Shown here: piece after piece, positions 21,532 to 32,458 of the stretch
How positions within the stretch are numbered: the first letter of the stretch is position 1
Layout: the number at the start of each line of letters is the position of its first letter
NCBI GenBank assembly: GCA_002914845.1
Contig: JXTC01000464.1
Coordinates: 18,619 to 82,618, forward strand
Direction: 5' to 3'
From: Trema orientale
Taxonomy: Eukaryota; Streptophyta; Magnoliopsida; Rosales; Cannabaceae
DNA: 64,000 nt
Notes under the pieces: model-generated
What the model saw: the letters and a program-made list of their open reading frames with translations, nothing else
The model's database searches: none
What the model was told of the DNA's origin: nothing
Program-made: the position numbers and the translations under genes

Positions 21532-22637
21532 GGCAACCATATATATATATAAATATATATTTTTGGCGAATCTCGACAGAATGAGGGAAATTAAATTAAA
21601 AGAGAGAAAAAGAAGAGATACAAAGTAAGAGGAGGCATAAACTTGACCTCTCAGGACAGAGAAAAAGAAAAAGAAATAAAATCAGCGAAACCGAAAAATA
21701 GGTTTCGCAATACAATCGTCGTAAACAAAAGATGAAATAAAAGATGGAGCAGACCACCACCAAGTAGGACAAACAAAGGAAGGAGCACGATAAGCTAAAG
21801 AATCAGCTACACGATTACCTTCGCGATGGATATGAGTGACCACAAAATCCATATTAGCAATGTACCCCAATGCTTTACACCAAGTTGATCTCCAACGGAA
21901 AGGAACTTTAAGAGAACGGGTCAATAAAAGAGAAACCACGTAAATTGAATCACTCTCTAACCAGAGACGCTTCCATCTATATTTCCAAGTAAAATTAATC
22001 ACATGAACTGCCGCTGCCAATTCTGTTTCAAAAGCGTAACAAATTCTCAAAGGGATAGAGAAACATCTGCGAACAAACACTCTATGAGCTCGAAATACCC
22101 CTGAACACCCAGAAAGACCTGGAGAGCCATAAGCAGAATCATCAGTGTTGACCTTGACCCAGGACAGAGGAGGAGGTCTCCATATAACTTCAACAATGAT
22201 TGGCGCATTTCGAGGCCTACCTCCGAAGCTCTCGCAAAATTAAGAGGTCGGCCATAAAGTTAAACATAGAGCCAAAAACCAGAGACTCAACCTCTCTAAT
22301 AAAACGCCATAAGAGAACAAATGCTGAAGATATAGATGACTTTTTATCTTCAAAAATTACCAAATTCTGAAAATGCTATATAATCCAAAAAACAGAGACC
22401 AAATTAACTTTCCAGAAAGCTCGAAGTTGAGGGCTAAAGGAGCAAAGTTGAGCTCTATCCCAAAGATTTCCTACAGAGTCCTCTAGAAAGACTGGAGTAC
22501 GAAATAATGAGGACATAGCCGACCAAAGTTGCACAACAAATGGCAATTAAGGAACAAATGTGACGAGTCCTCTACCGAGGAACGGCAGAAGCAACAACAA
22601 GACGGAATTTTGTTGTGTCAGATTCCTCTACCGACCA
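21532..22637 (-). mobile_element. 5'-truncated LINE (non-LTR retrotransposon)
   Basis: The element lies on the - strand and is flanked by a perfect 17-bp target duplication, AAGCTTCCTTATATATT, at 21515-21531 and 22638-22654. A 132-residue open frame (22080 to 21682) is the plant LINE RNase H-like domain: AFETELAAAVHVI (Glu), WLESDSIYVV (Asp) and THIHREGNRVADSLA (His, Asp). Upstream on the - strand are broken pieces resembling the zinc-binding region before RNase H (LWSAMSSLFRTP, GNLWDRAQLCSF). Reverse transcriptase and endonuclease are missing, so only the last 1.1 kb was inserted. The 3' tail is a short TA-rich tract, not a long poly(A). Confidence 0.88.
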
Positions 22638-22654
22638 AAGCTTCCTTATATATT

Positions 22655-23441
22655 TCTGTCAGATTCGATAGTGAATTTTGTATGATGAGCACATATATTC
22701 AGTAATCTTGGTTGACAGTTAATTCAGGAACTTTGGTAACTAATACGAAAGTTTTATGGCTATTCTGCTAGTTGCTTTAGTTGAGCTTTGTATATTGTGC
22801 CTACTGGCTAGTCTGGCTTGGCTCTTTCTTCTGGTAAGAAATTTCTCTATTTCAGTCGATGAGAACCACACGAATTCTCACCATGGGACTCTATGACTGT
22901 GCATAGTTAGCATTTTTCTATAGCAAATGGCAATCTTCCAGTTTTGTGATAAATACGCCAAATTGTTGTTTTAATAGAAGATTTTTTCCCCCCCGGGGTT
23001 TGGGGAAAGGAAATTGAACTCTCGCAGTTCAATTATTACTTAAAAAATACATAAAGAAAATAAGAGAGAACATATCTAAAAGACTCAAACCTCTTGGACC
23101 ATGCCCAGACTCAAACCTCTTGGACCATGCCCGATTTGATAAGTAACCTATTATCACTTTTCTAGAAATATTAATAAAAGATGAAGGCTTACCACTTTTG
23201 GTATCGAAATTTCTCTTTTGGAATTTATTTGGATGGGGTCAAACAACAAATCAAACTTCTTTTTGAAAAAAGAAAAAAAAATGGTATAAATTGGAGCAAG
23301 AAAAGTGCTGTTACAAATAATTAATTGGTTATTATACCAAGCGTCACTGGTGTAAATTTTTCCCTAATTTTTGCATAGGGGTAATGGACCTAGCTAGGAG
23401 TAATTTGTCCTAACATGACTTTTTTACGATTGTTAAGAAAA
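22655..23441. other. Intergenic, with a 26-bp tandem pair
   Basis: No gene is seen. A 26-bp sequence starting AGACTCAAACCTCTTGG occurs twice in direct tandem at 23081-23106 and 23107-23132. A C8G4 tract occurs near 22990. Confidence 0.6.
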
Positions 23442-26400
23442 GGGAAAAGGACATGGGTAGGACTAACTTGGGTCAAACTAACTTTTTTTGTGCATTTTTC
23501 TAAAAAAGACATTTTTACAAGTGTTAATAATGTCTTAACCTATAGTTAAGAACTTTTTGACCATGAAAAAATTTTGAAAGCAACAATCTGGTGGCACAAG
23601 CATTCTTGTCATCTTGAAATTAACGTAGTCATTGTTTTGATTCCATTTTCTACCATGTTATACAAAAATTATTGTAGGATTCATTTCACTCATCTACAGC
23701 CAGAAATTAGAAATCAATTAGCAAGTTAAATATGAAAATATAAAACAAGAAATCACAGAGATTTTCTAGAAACCAGTTTGGTTTTCATGTATCAGAATGT
23801 TCTGTAGCTAACTAAATCAGAGGAAATCAGTTTTATTTTTATGTAGCAAAATGTCCTATAGTTAAATAAATTACAGAAAACTACAAAAGTTTCTTGGAAA
23901 CTAGCTTATTTCCTTTTTACCAAATTGTCCTGTAGCTAACTAAATCACATGAAACTATTAAGGTTCCCTAGAAATCAGTTTAATTTTCTTTTTGCAAAAT
24001 GTCCTATAACTAATTAAATCATAGGATATCATAAAGATTTCTTTAAAATCAGTTTGGTTTCTTTGTTTACAGAATGTCCTGAAGCTAACTAAATCACAGG
24101 AAACCGATTTAGTTTCTTTTTTGTAGAATGCCTTGTAGTTAAGTTAATCACAAAAAATCTCGAGGGTTTCCTCTTTGCAAAATACCCTGTAGCTAAGTTA
24201 ATCACATGAAACCACAAAAGTTTCTTAGAAATTATTTTGGTTTTCGCAACAAACTAAGAAACCAGCTCTTATTTTTCAAACCAGACATATTAGAGGTAAG
24301 TCCAGTTTCTAATTTCAACACTGAAAAATCCAGAATTCAGTGATAGTTATAAGTCATTATCCAAAAACACATAATCATAGCCAAGTTTTGACACCCAAAA
24401 ATGCAGAAATATGATCTCAATTTTGACATCAAACAAGTCAGAAATCATTAACTAATTTTGACAGCAAGAAACCTAAAAACCAATAAGCATTTCCCAAGTT
24501 AAAAGCAGTTTAACAAAATTAGCCATCATCCAATTGTTAACGCCAGGTAACTAAGAAACCAAGCCACCTATTAACTTTAACCCCAAAAAACTAGTATATC
24601 AGTCCCTAGTTTTAACACTACATAAATTAGAAACCAAGCCACATATTAACCATTAACACCAATAAGTCTCTAGTTTTAACACCATGTAACTTAGATATCA
24701 GATTTCAAGTGTGGAACTAAAAAATCTAGAAACCAGTTACGAGAAAACAAATTAGCAACTAGTTTCCACTCAACAATTCTTTCACAATAAACCAATAACT
24801 TATTTGGATTCCTATATTTCAATAAATTAAAAAACTAATTATTATTTTGGACAATAACCATCTTAGAAATCAGTTTGGTACTTAATTTAACACCAAAAAA
24901 ACACAGAAACCAATATCTAAGTTGATATTGAGTCACCTCTTAACCACTATTCAACTATAACACCAGAAACTAAGAAACCAATCCCTAATTATAATACCAA
25001 ATCAATTTACATAAACTTGAAACCAGTCTATAGGTTTGAAACTAAGCAACCTAGAAACCTGTAATTAGAAATCAATTGAACTATAGAGTCATATTTTGAA
25101 AAAAGGGGGAGGGGAGGGGGGTTTTCCAGAAACCTTTAAGTAATTACTTAAGTACCCAATCCGTACTTAAGTACCCAATCCTGAAAATGATGCCTAACTA
25201 TCCTCTTAGGACTCAACGTAAGATACCTATTGCATGTTGTACTGTCCACAACTTTATTCATATCCATTCAAGAAGGGACCCATGGTTTGAGTAATATCAG
25301 GCGAATGACTTAATTATAAACTCACAAATAATACAAGGAACTCAACAAGGCGAAGGAAGTTCTGATACAGCCCGGGATATTATTGATTTAGATATAAGTC
25401 GAGAAAATGTAAGTCAAATGACATACATTAGAGATCATATTGCAGAACAGATGTGGGCGAATTATTCAAATAGAAATTAGTAGAATTGTAACTTTCACTT
25501 CATTTTATGATAGTATTTAGGAATTGTATTCCTTTCCTTTAATTTAAGATAGCATCAATGAAGGCATTATAGTATTTTATTTTGTTTTATAATGGTATTA
25601 ATAAATTTATGAATAAAGTGTGTATATATGTGTGTATATATAGGTTAGAGCATATTTAAGTAATTTCATTATTGCTTTTTTTTTTCGAATAGTAATTTTG
25701 TATGACTTAAATCTTTATTTTTGATTAAAATAATTAAATTTAAGAAAAATAGAATCTGTTTTCAAAAATTCTCAACCAAACACAAATTACTTGTTTTCGA
25801 ATTCAAAAACAATTCGAAAACACTTCTACCAAACGAATTTTCAGATTTTTAAAATTTTGAGTACAACCCTTCTTTTTGGATAGGATCTTACTTCTTGAAA
25901 ATTTTGTTTTCAAATCCTATACCAAACAGGTCCTTAGTTTCTAGAAATTTTATCTAAAAAAAACAAGAAACTAGCTCCCACTTTTTTCAGCAAACATCTT
26001 AGAAATCATTCAAATTTTCCAAATTCAATCACAAAAATCCCAGAATTTGGCCCTCAAGTTGTAGTTAGATTATAATTTTAATTTAAGTGTTGTGTTGGAA
26101 ACCACTAGCTCAATTGGTTTCTTAAAACAATGAATGAAACTTGTTAGAAGAAACCATTATCTAGTTTTGCCAAAATAAAATTACAGAAACCTTAGCTAGA
26201 TTATAAGATCAAAAGCAAAGAAATCTGAAACAAATTTTGATACCAAATATAAGACACTAATTTCGACATCAAGAAAGTTATAAACATTCTCAAATTTTCA
26301 GATTTTTTTTTCTTGTTTAATTTCTGATTATGAACACATACAATTTTCAGATTTTTGACTGTAAGAACTCAAAATCAGAATTGTGTTTTACATGAATCAA

Positions 26401-26500
26401 ATTAGAAACCAAATTGTGTTTTACATGAATCAAATTAGAAACCAAATTGGACATCAAGAAACCTTACATTATGCACTCGAGTCGAAGGAAACCAAGTTGA
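23442..26500. repeat. Array of diverged GAAACCAG / TGGTTTC words, headed by a MULE-like end
   Basis: At 23442-23465 stands GGGAAAAGGACATGGGTAGG..., which matches 22 of 24 bases of the terminal repeat of the MULE-like element at 45975-49603. After it, 23745-24250 contains about seven imperfect units of roughly 66-77 bp, built on GTCCTGTAGCTAACTAAATC and AGAAATCAGTTTGGTTTC. From 24250 to 25110 and again 25937-26480 the word AGAAACCA and its complement recur at irregular spacing with TTTTAACACCA-like phrases. A Harbinger piece interrupts the array at about 25190-25933. No right-hand MULE end was found, so the element is incomplete or rearranged. No coding frame is supported. Confidence 0.5.
25190..25933 (+). 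mobile_element. PIF/Harbinger transposase C-terminal fragment and 3' end
   Basis: Translation of about 25198-25480 reads RKIPIACCTVHNFIHIHSRR then DPWFE, a stop, and after it RDIIDLDISRENV and TYIRDHIAEQMWANYSNRN followed by a stop. This is the usual end of plant Harbinger-type nucleases. The right end CCAAACAGGTCC followed by TTA (25934-25936) fits a Harbinger terminal repeat (GGACCTGTTTGG inward) and its 3-bp TTA target. The catalytic part and left end are absent and one in-frame stop is present, so the element is dead. Confidence 0.65.
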
Positions 26501-27168
26501 ATTGTTCGCCATTTTAGGTCTACATCTTTGATTTACTCATTCGCGATCGGCTTCATCATTGCGATTTTTTGATCGTTTGGAGCCGTTCCCTTTCGTGTTG
26601 TTTCTTTCTGTTTTATTGGTTCCCGTTTCTTTGGTTTGAGCTTTTTTAAAAATGCGACTCAAGGTCAGTACGGGAAATTAATTGTCATAGAAAGGTCGTA
26701 TAAATGATATTATTTATTAAAACATACGTATTTTTGTCCTAAAACCTTTCACGTATTTGAGAGCCCAATTTGTATGATGCAAGCTGGGGTAAGATTCCAG
26801 AGCCATCTTATTTCTCAAATCAGAAGATCTTTCTGGAACTTTACCCTTTACCATCTGGTCCATATCTTTCCCCCTCTGGCCCAATAGCCACGTCGTTCTT
26901 CCCTTCTGGGGGCCACGTCTATCCAATATGACACGCCAGCGTGTACATCACCCACTGACATTTTATCTCAGAATTATTTTTTGAAAAAATAAAAAAAATA
27001 AAAACAGAAATATCGAAATGGGTATTTAGTAAAATTACATGCGCAATTGCATATGCACAGCACAGGCCCAGCAAATGCAACCGGCGCACCCCACCTAGTG
27101 GAGCTCCGTTTCGATACATAAAGCCTCTGCCGCGGTTGATCATCAATACTTTCCCTTCTTCCTTTTGT

Positions 27169-27171
<3 letters not shown>
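26500..27171. other. Upstream region of the tafazzin-like gene
   Basis: The end of the repeat array, then the promoter side of the gene at 27225. GC content rises from about 26750. No TATA box is obvious. Nothing else is recognised. Confidence 0.3.

Positions 27172-27199
<28 letters not shown>
27172..27199 (+). repeat. (CT)n microsatellite in the tafazzin-like 5' UTR
   Basis: About 14 CT units, ending 25 bp before the ATG at 27225. CT runs in 5' leaders are common in plant genes and often vary in length between individuals. Confidence 0.8.
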
Positions 27200-27224
27200 C
27201 CCTGATCTCTGAGACATTGTTTCT

Positions 27225-29990
27225 ATGGCGGCGGCGGCGAGGATCGAGCGTGGGGATGTGTGGAAGAACAAGGCCCGGTCGTTGCAGCTGCAGCTTCGGG
27301 AGCGGTTCAGAGTGGCGGTGGACCGGAGGCTCCGTCGCCACCCGATCTTCGCCGATGGCTACTTCTCCACCTCCACCCTCCAACGCTATATTCAGCGTTT
27401 CCGCGACTTCCGTAGGGACTCTCTCCCTTCCTCCTCCGCTTTCTACCGCAAACGAGGTACTTTTTTTTTTTTTTGTTTCAATTGAGGATTTTCTGCTTGG
27501 GAGTATACTGTACTGGCTTCGATTTTGTTAGGAGTAGTAGTCTAGACTCTAGTCTAGTATATTCATTTCAGTTTTTATGGGTCTCCAAGAAATTGAGCCT
27601 TTTTCATTGGTAGATTGATTTGGTTTGTAAGGGGTCTAATAATTCTTGTGGTGGCAGTGAGCAAAAACTTTAGTGCCGAAGAAGATTCGGTCATTCTTCG
27701 AATGCTTCAAGCTGTTGCTGTTCCTGTCCTTGGAAATGTTTGTCATGTGTTTATGCACGGGTTAAATCGTATTCACGTATGTGTGTATCTATTTATCTTG
27801 TTTCCCCCGAAACTCCATTCCTCTTTTTTTGAAACCTTGATTAACTTTGGATATTGGGTTGACAGGTATATGGTATAGAGAAATTACATGAGGCATTGCT
27901 ACATAGACCCAAAGACAAGCCTCTTATAACGGTATAGCCTCCTCATTCTCAACTTTGTTTTTTAGGGTTTAATTTTAACTTCATCGATGATTGGTCTTCA
28001 TTAAGGACATGACATCATTCTTAATCTTCTGATTTAGGTGAGCAATCATGTTGCTTCTGTGGACGATCCCTTTATTATTGCCGCTTTGCTTCCTCCGCGA
28101 GTTCTTTTGGATGCTCAGAACTTGAGATGGACACTTTGTGCAAGTGATAGATGTTTTAAGAATCCTGTGACTTCTGCGTTCTTTCGATCTGTCAAAGTCT
28201 TGCCACTTTCTCGCGGTGATGGAGTTTATCAGAAGGTAATTACTACAGGCGTGTTTTTGGCTTGTTGAGAGACTTAAAGATGTTGACAATGCTGTAGGGA
28301 TAACACTGATTTACTTACGTAGCTTGTACAAGTCTACTGTTCTACTAACCTTTTTTTTTTCCTCCTGAACTCGTAACCAATCTGTGATAACTAAATATTG
28401 AGGACAACAATGTGGTTAAGTGTTCTCTACTCCCTGGGCTATGTTTAGGAACCAGGTAATAGTAGAACATATTTAAAAGTGTAGAAGTTTGTTTAAAAGC
28501 TTAGTATTAAGGGATAAGATACTTTTTCTTTCTTTTAAAACACATTTCATAAGCTTGATCTGGTGGACGTTTCAGAATCAGATTCTGTTGATAGTTTGAA
28601 TGATTGGAGTTGTAAACTAATTTGTGTAGAAGTATCCATGGTCCATGATCTTCTCTTTTCCTTTTTGGTAGTATTTTCTCATACATGTCTTCATATTGTT
28701 GTTCTTTTTTTCTTTTAAGTTTTAGTACTGCTAGTGATGTGGAAAATATGTTGATGTTGGCCTTCTTAAACTACTTCAGGGCATGGACATGGCTATTTCA
28801 AAACTTAATCGAGGTGGATGGGTTCACGTCTTCCCAGAAGGTAGTCGTTCTCGTGATGGTGGAAGAACCATGGGATCTTCTAAAAGAGGTGTCGGAAGGT
28901 AAACGGACTTGTAATGTTTGCATGTCGACTACTATTGCTGTCTTTTATTTTTTCTTGCTGACAGGGATGGTTGTTTATACAAACTTGGCAGGTTGGTCAT
29001 CGATGCTGACAATGTCCCTCTAGTTGTTCCATTTGTACATACCGGAATGCAGGAAATCATGCCTGTTGGGGCCAATCTCCCAAGGATTGGCAAGACGGTA
29101 TGTAGTCCAGCACTCATGTCGTTTCCAATCTTCTTAAGTTAGGGCATCTATGTCCCCATTATTAGCTATAGTTGACGCTGGCGCATAGCCATGAAAGTGA
29201 AGTTGAGTCATTTGTTTGGCTTCTCATCCTAGCCATTTGATCTCTTAGATATTAATGGTTTTATGAATGGATGTTGTCCCTTAACTTTGCAAGGCAACCT
29301 CCTTCTTCTTCTTCTTTTATTTTTTATTTTTTATTTTTATTTTATTTTTTTAAAATGTTGTGCATGAGGTTAAATTCCTACTTCATGTGTGTACTTATTG
29401 CTTTACTTGGGATGTAGGTGACAGTACTTATCGGTGACCCTATCCACTTTGATGATTTGCTCAATGCTGACGGAGCCAAAAGTGAATCTATAGGAAGACT
29501 ATATGACGCTGTAGCTGCAAGAGTTGGCCATCGCCTTTACGATTTGAAAGTTCAGGTTGACCAATTGGCTCTTCAACAACAAATCGAGTTACAAAACTAT
29601 CATGGAAGGAGTGCAGAACGAGCTGCTGGGATTCTGCAGCGGGTTGATTGGGATTCTTTTGGTATGGGAAACTTCACTTCTAATGATGACGAAGCATCAG
29701 CGATACGAGAATTCAAAATCCAACCAAAGCCAGATGTAAGTAATCACCAACAAGAGGAAGTAGTGTCTTCTGATCGGTATTTCAGAGTTGGACTCTCCTA
29801 TGATTCCAGTTTCACCACAAGAATGCGGAGTTTTATGGACCCAACGGAGCTGATGGGTTTTGCTGCCAGAGGTTTATTCATGCATCGTAAAGCACAGAAC
29901 GTTTCTGGCACCCCTCGAGAGATTGGCCCCTTGAAAGTGTGGAAGCAATTTTTAGAAGCTAATGTACTAGGACAATGGAATCACTGCTAA
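27225..29990 (+). CDS. Tafazzin-like glycerophospholipid acyltransferase
   Basis: Seven exons: 27225-27456, 27658-27776, 27866-27931, 28038-28235, 28780-28898, 28992-29097, 29418-29990; 470 residues. The PlsC-type acyltransferase core has the catalytic NHVASVDD (NHxxxxD, about residues 142-148) and FPEGSRSRDGG (about 223-233). Leading residues MAAAARIERGDVWKNKARSL are basic and amphipathic, compatible with a mitochondrial location. Tafazzins move acyl chains between phospholipids and lysophospholipids and remodel cardiolipin. The long C-terminal extension (about 190 residues, with FMDPTELMGFAARGLFMHRK near the end) separates this At3g05510-type protein from the short plant NAPE synthase (At1g78690 type, about 284 residues). 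The start codon is the first ATG after the CT-rich leader. Confidence 0.88.
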
Positions 29991-30750
29991 CATACAAACC
30001 ATTCGAAGCTGACGTAAAATAGAGGTTTAAATTTAATTGTTGATAAGTAAGAGAGAGAGTTTTGGTTCTGTCATGAAAATTAATTACGTTAGTCGATGCT
30101 TTCAACATTTTACATTATACGACATGTCGTTTAGATTGTTCAGATTTGGTAACGACAATAAAAAGGGAAAATATGCACTTGGACAGGTGGATATTTTGTG
30201 AGACAAAGCATTCTAACAGTCACATCTGCCATGCAAGTTGTTCCATACTTTTCATAAGGCTGCAGTTGTGGTCAATTGGTGTGTCATAGTAGTTGGCACA
30301 CGGGAATAGATAAAGCCAAATTGAAGAATATTATCAATACTTGTTCAACAATGTAATTATTTATATCTGTAACTACAATTAGCTGGTTGTTCAGATTTGG
30401 ATACCCATGAACGACATATGAAGCAAGGTAAAAGTGAAACAGGACAAATACGTGGATTGGTAGTCGCTGTGTTTTCAAAGTGGCATGGTTGCGAATTCAA
30501 GCAAAGATAATTTTACTGTTAGTTTAGCAAGTAACTGAAAAAAGCATAAAGGTCCTGTTTAGCTTTTGTGATGCAAATGCCATATGTGAAGAGCCCCTTT
30601 GCATATGGTATGTTCCCTTATAAGTTGCATAGGAGGTCCTCTTCATCCCTCTTAACATCTTTTCAAGCGTTACAGTAGTATTGCGTTCATTGACACGCGT
30701 TGTCCTAATTAAATTAGTAGATGTTGCTAAATTTAGTTGGAGTAAGATCT
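29991..30750. other. Intergenic, tafazzin-like 3' flank
   Basis: 3' untranslated region and spacer. No gene, RNA gene or repeat is recognised. Confidence 0.4.
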
Positions 30751-30804
30751 TATTTGCAAACAATCCAGTGGGGTAGTTATTTGTAAACAATCTAGTGGGG
30801 TAGT
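30751..30804. repeat. 27-bp tandem pair next to a SINE-like sequence
   Basis: TTATTTGCAAACAATCCAGT... and TTATTTGTAAACAATCTAGT..., each followed by GGGGTAG, stand in direct tandem with two differences. Confidence 0.7.
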
Positions 30805-31146
30805 CTAGTGATAAGTCTTGATATATGGATAACTCTGGTCAAGGGTTCGAGTATTGGCTCCTTTAGGATTTAAATGTGAAGGTTTGTTCATGCCAACTCA
30901 ATATCCAAAAGCTTCTTTTAACTAGCCCAATATCCAATGTAGAATGCCCAATACCTCATCCCACGTAATTCTTATCATTAGCGCTCTATCTCCCGATAGG
31001 TTAAGGCCCGCCTCAAAAGGTCCGAAAAGTAGGTCTTCAGCGAACATTCTTGTTAGCGATGTTAGAAAGTCCTATGATCACATCTAGTGATGGATACCAT
31101 TCTAGTCTCCTTCTTCCTTCCTTTTTCCAAAAAAAAAAAAAAAATT
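30792..31146 (+). mobile_element. Probable tRNA-derived SINE
   Basis: GTGGGGTAGTCTAGTGATAA fits a pol III A box and GGGTTCGAGTATT fits a B box about 35 bp further on, the internal promoter layout of a tRNA-derived SINE. The sequence ends in a 16-base A tract (about 31131-31146). A diverged flanking pair (TTATTTGTAAAC / TATTTATAAATT) may be the target duplication. Length of about 350 bp suits plant SINEs. Confidence 0.5.
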
Positions 31147-31278
31147 CGTATTTATAAATTAAATTATAATACTTCATCAGTCACGTAACCTGATATTTAA
31201 AAAGAAAAAAAAAAAAAGAAAAGGAGATAATTCTAGGTACTCAAATATTTTACTGAAAGTAGTAGTAATAAACTGCAA

Positions 31279-31640
31279 AATATATATATATATATATATA
31301 CACCTGAAGGTTTGGGTATTCTGCAATTTAAATCCTGAAGTTTAGACTCTGTAAAATAATAATCTAAGATTAAGAATTTGCGAAAATTGATATCTTGCAC
31401 TAATTTTTTGACAATGTTTAGCAACTAAAAGACAATAATATTCTTTATTAAAACTAGATTAGTTATTATTATTCTCCTTAATTTTGATGTTATTATTATT
31501 CTTTATTTGTTAAAGTTACTTAAAAAGTCAATCAAAGTATCAATTTTCATAAATTATTAATCTCATGAGTATTATTTTGCTTTATCTAAACTTTAGTATT
31601 TAAATTGCAGAATACTCAAAATTTTAGGGCTTTTTTTTTT
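31279..31640. mobile_element. MITE-like inverted repeat next to a (TA)n tract
   Basis: After a TA microsatellite (31279-31300), CCTGAAGGTTTGGGTATTCTG begins an arm that returns on the other strand as CCCTAAAATTTTGAGTATTC near 31625. Both go on through GCAATTTAAATCCTGAAGTT / GCAATTTAAATACTAAAGTT-like sequence for about 75 bp. No target duplication was identified and there is no coding capacity. Confidence 0.5.
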
Positions 31641-31802
31641 TCTTTTTTTTGTGGTTCACTAAAGTAATATTACATTAACAACACATGAGTTGTCTTTATT
31701 CAATTAATGAATGATGTTAAATTTGCTTGCGGTAAGTTGTAATACTTCATGTGTGTTGGTATTCAAAATTTGATAATATTATTGGGATAGATAGCATTAT
31801 CT

Positions 31803-31803
<1 letters not shown>

Positions 31804-31840
<37 letters not shown>
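31804..31840 (+). repeat. (ATA)n microsatellite
   Basis: About 12 uninterrupted ATA units in the spacer upstream of the capping protein gene. Confidence 0.85.
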
Positions 31841-31842
<2 letters not shown>

Positions 31843-32458
31843 GATGAGAAGAAGTTATTTAGAAAATGAAAAAGAGATGGTGAACCAGCAGTCCCATTTT
31901 TCAGTTATTTTATAAGGCGGGAGATCCGGCTTGCCTTAAAAGGCTAAAAGAAAAAGACGAGGCGTAACTTACGTCCTTAATAAAACGAAAAGTCGAACAT
32001 TACCTCACCTTTAATCCAATTGTAGATTATTACATAATTGTGATAATCAAATACAGTATAACAATAATAATAATAAAAAAAAATAACCATTGTTTTATTG
32101 AAGAAAAATAATAAATAAGATTTGGCATCGTCGTTACGGAGACATAAGGTCCGACAAATGAACGGACAAGATCATTCGAAGAATTGACTTAAAATCTTCT
32201 AAAAACCCACACCACCCACCAATCAAAATCATTTCAATTCTCTTTACAGATCAGTAACGGCAAGGACAAAATCCCCTGCGGTGAGTTTCAGAAACTTCAC
32301 TGACACTATCCGTCACTGCTTGTGGGTCCCACGATTATTTTTTGGACGGTTCTGATGTCTTAATTACTTCATAGCAGAGACGGAGATTACATTACTCTCT
32401 CTCTCATCTCAGAGTTCAAATCAGAGAAAACGAAGAAGAAACAAAAGAGTGAGCAAAA

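Noticed and set aside
26919-27383. 154-codon minus-strand frame at the tafazzin-like start
   Set aside because: Antisense to exon 1 and its CT-rich leader; its Glu-Arg run is the CT microsatellite read backwards.
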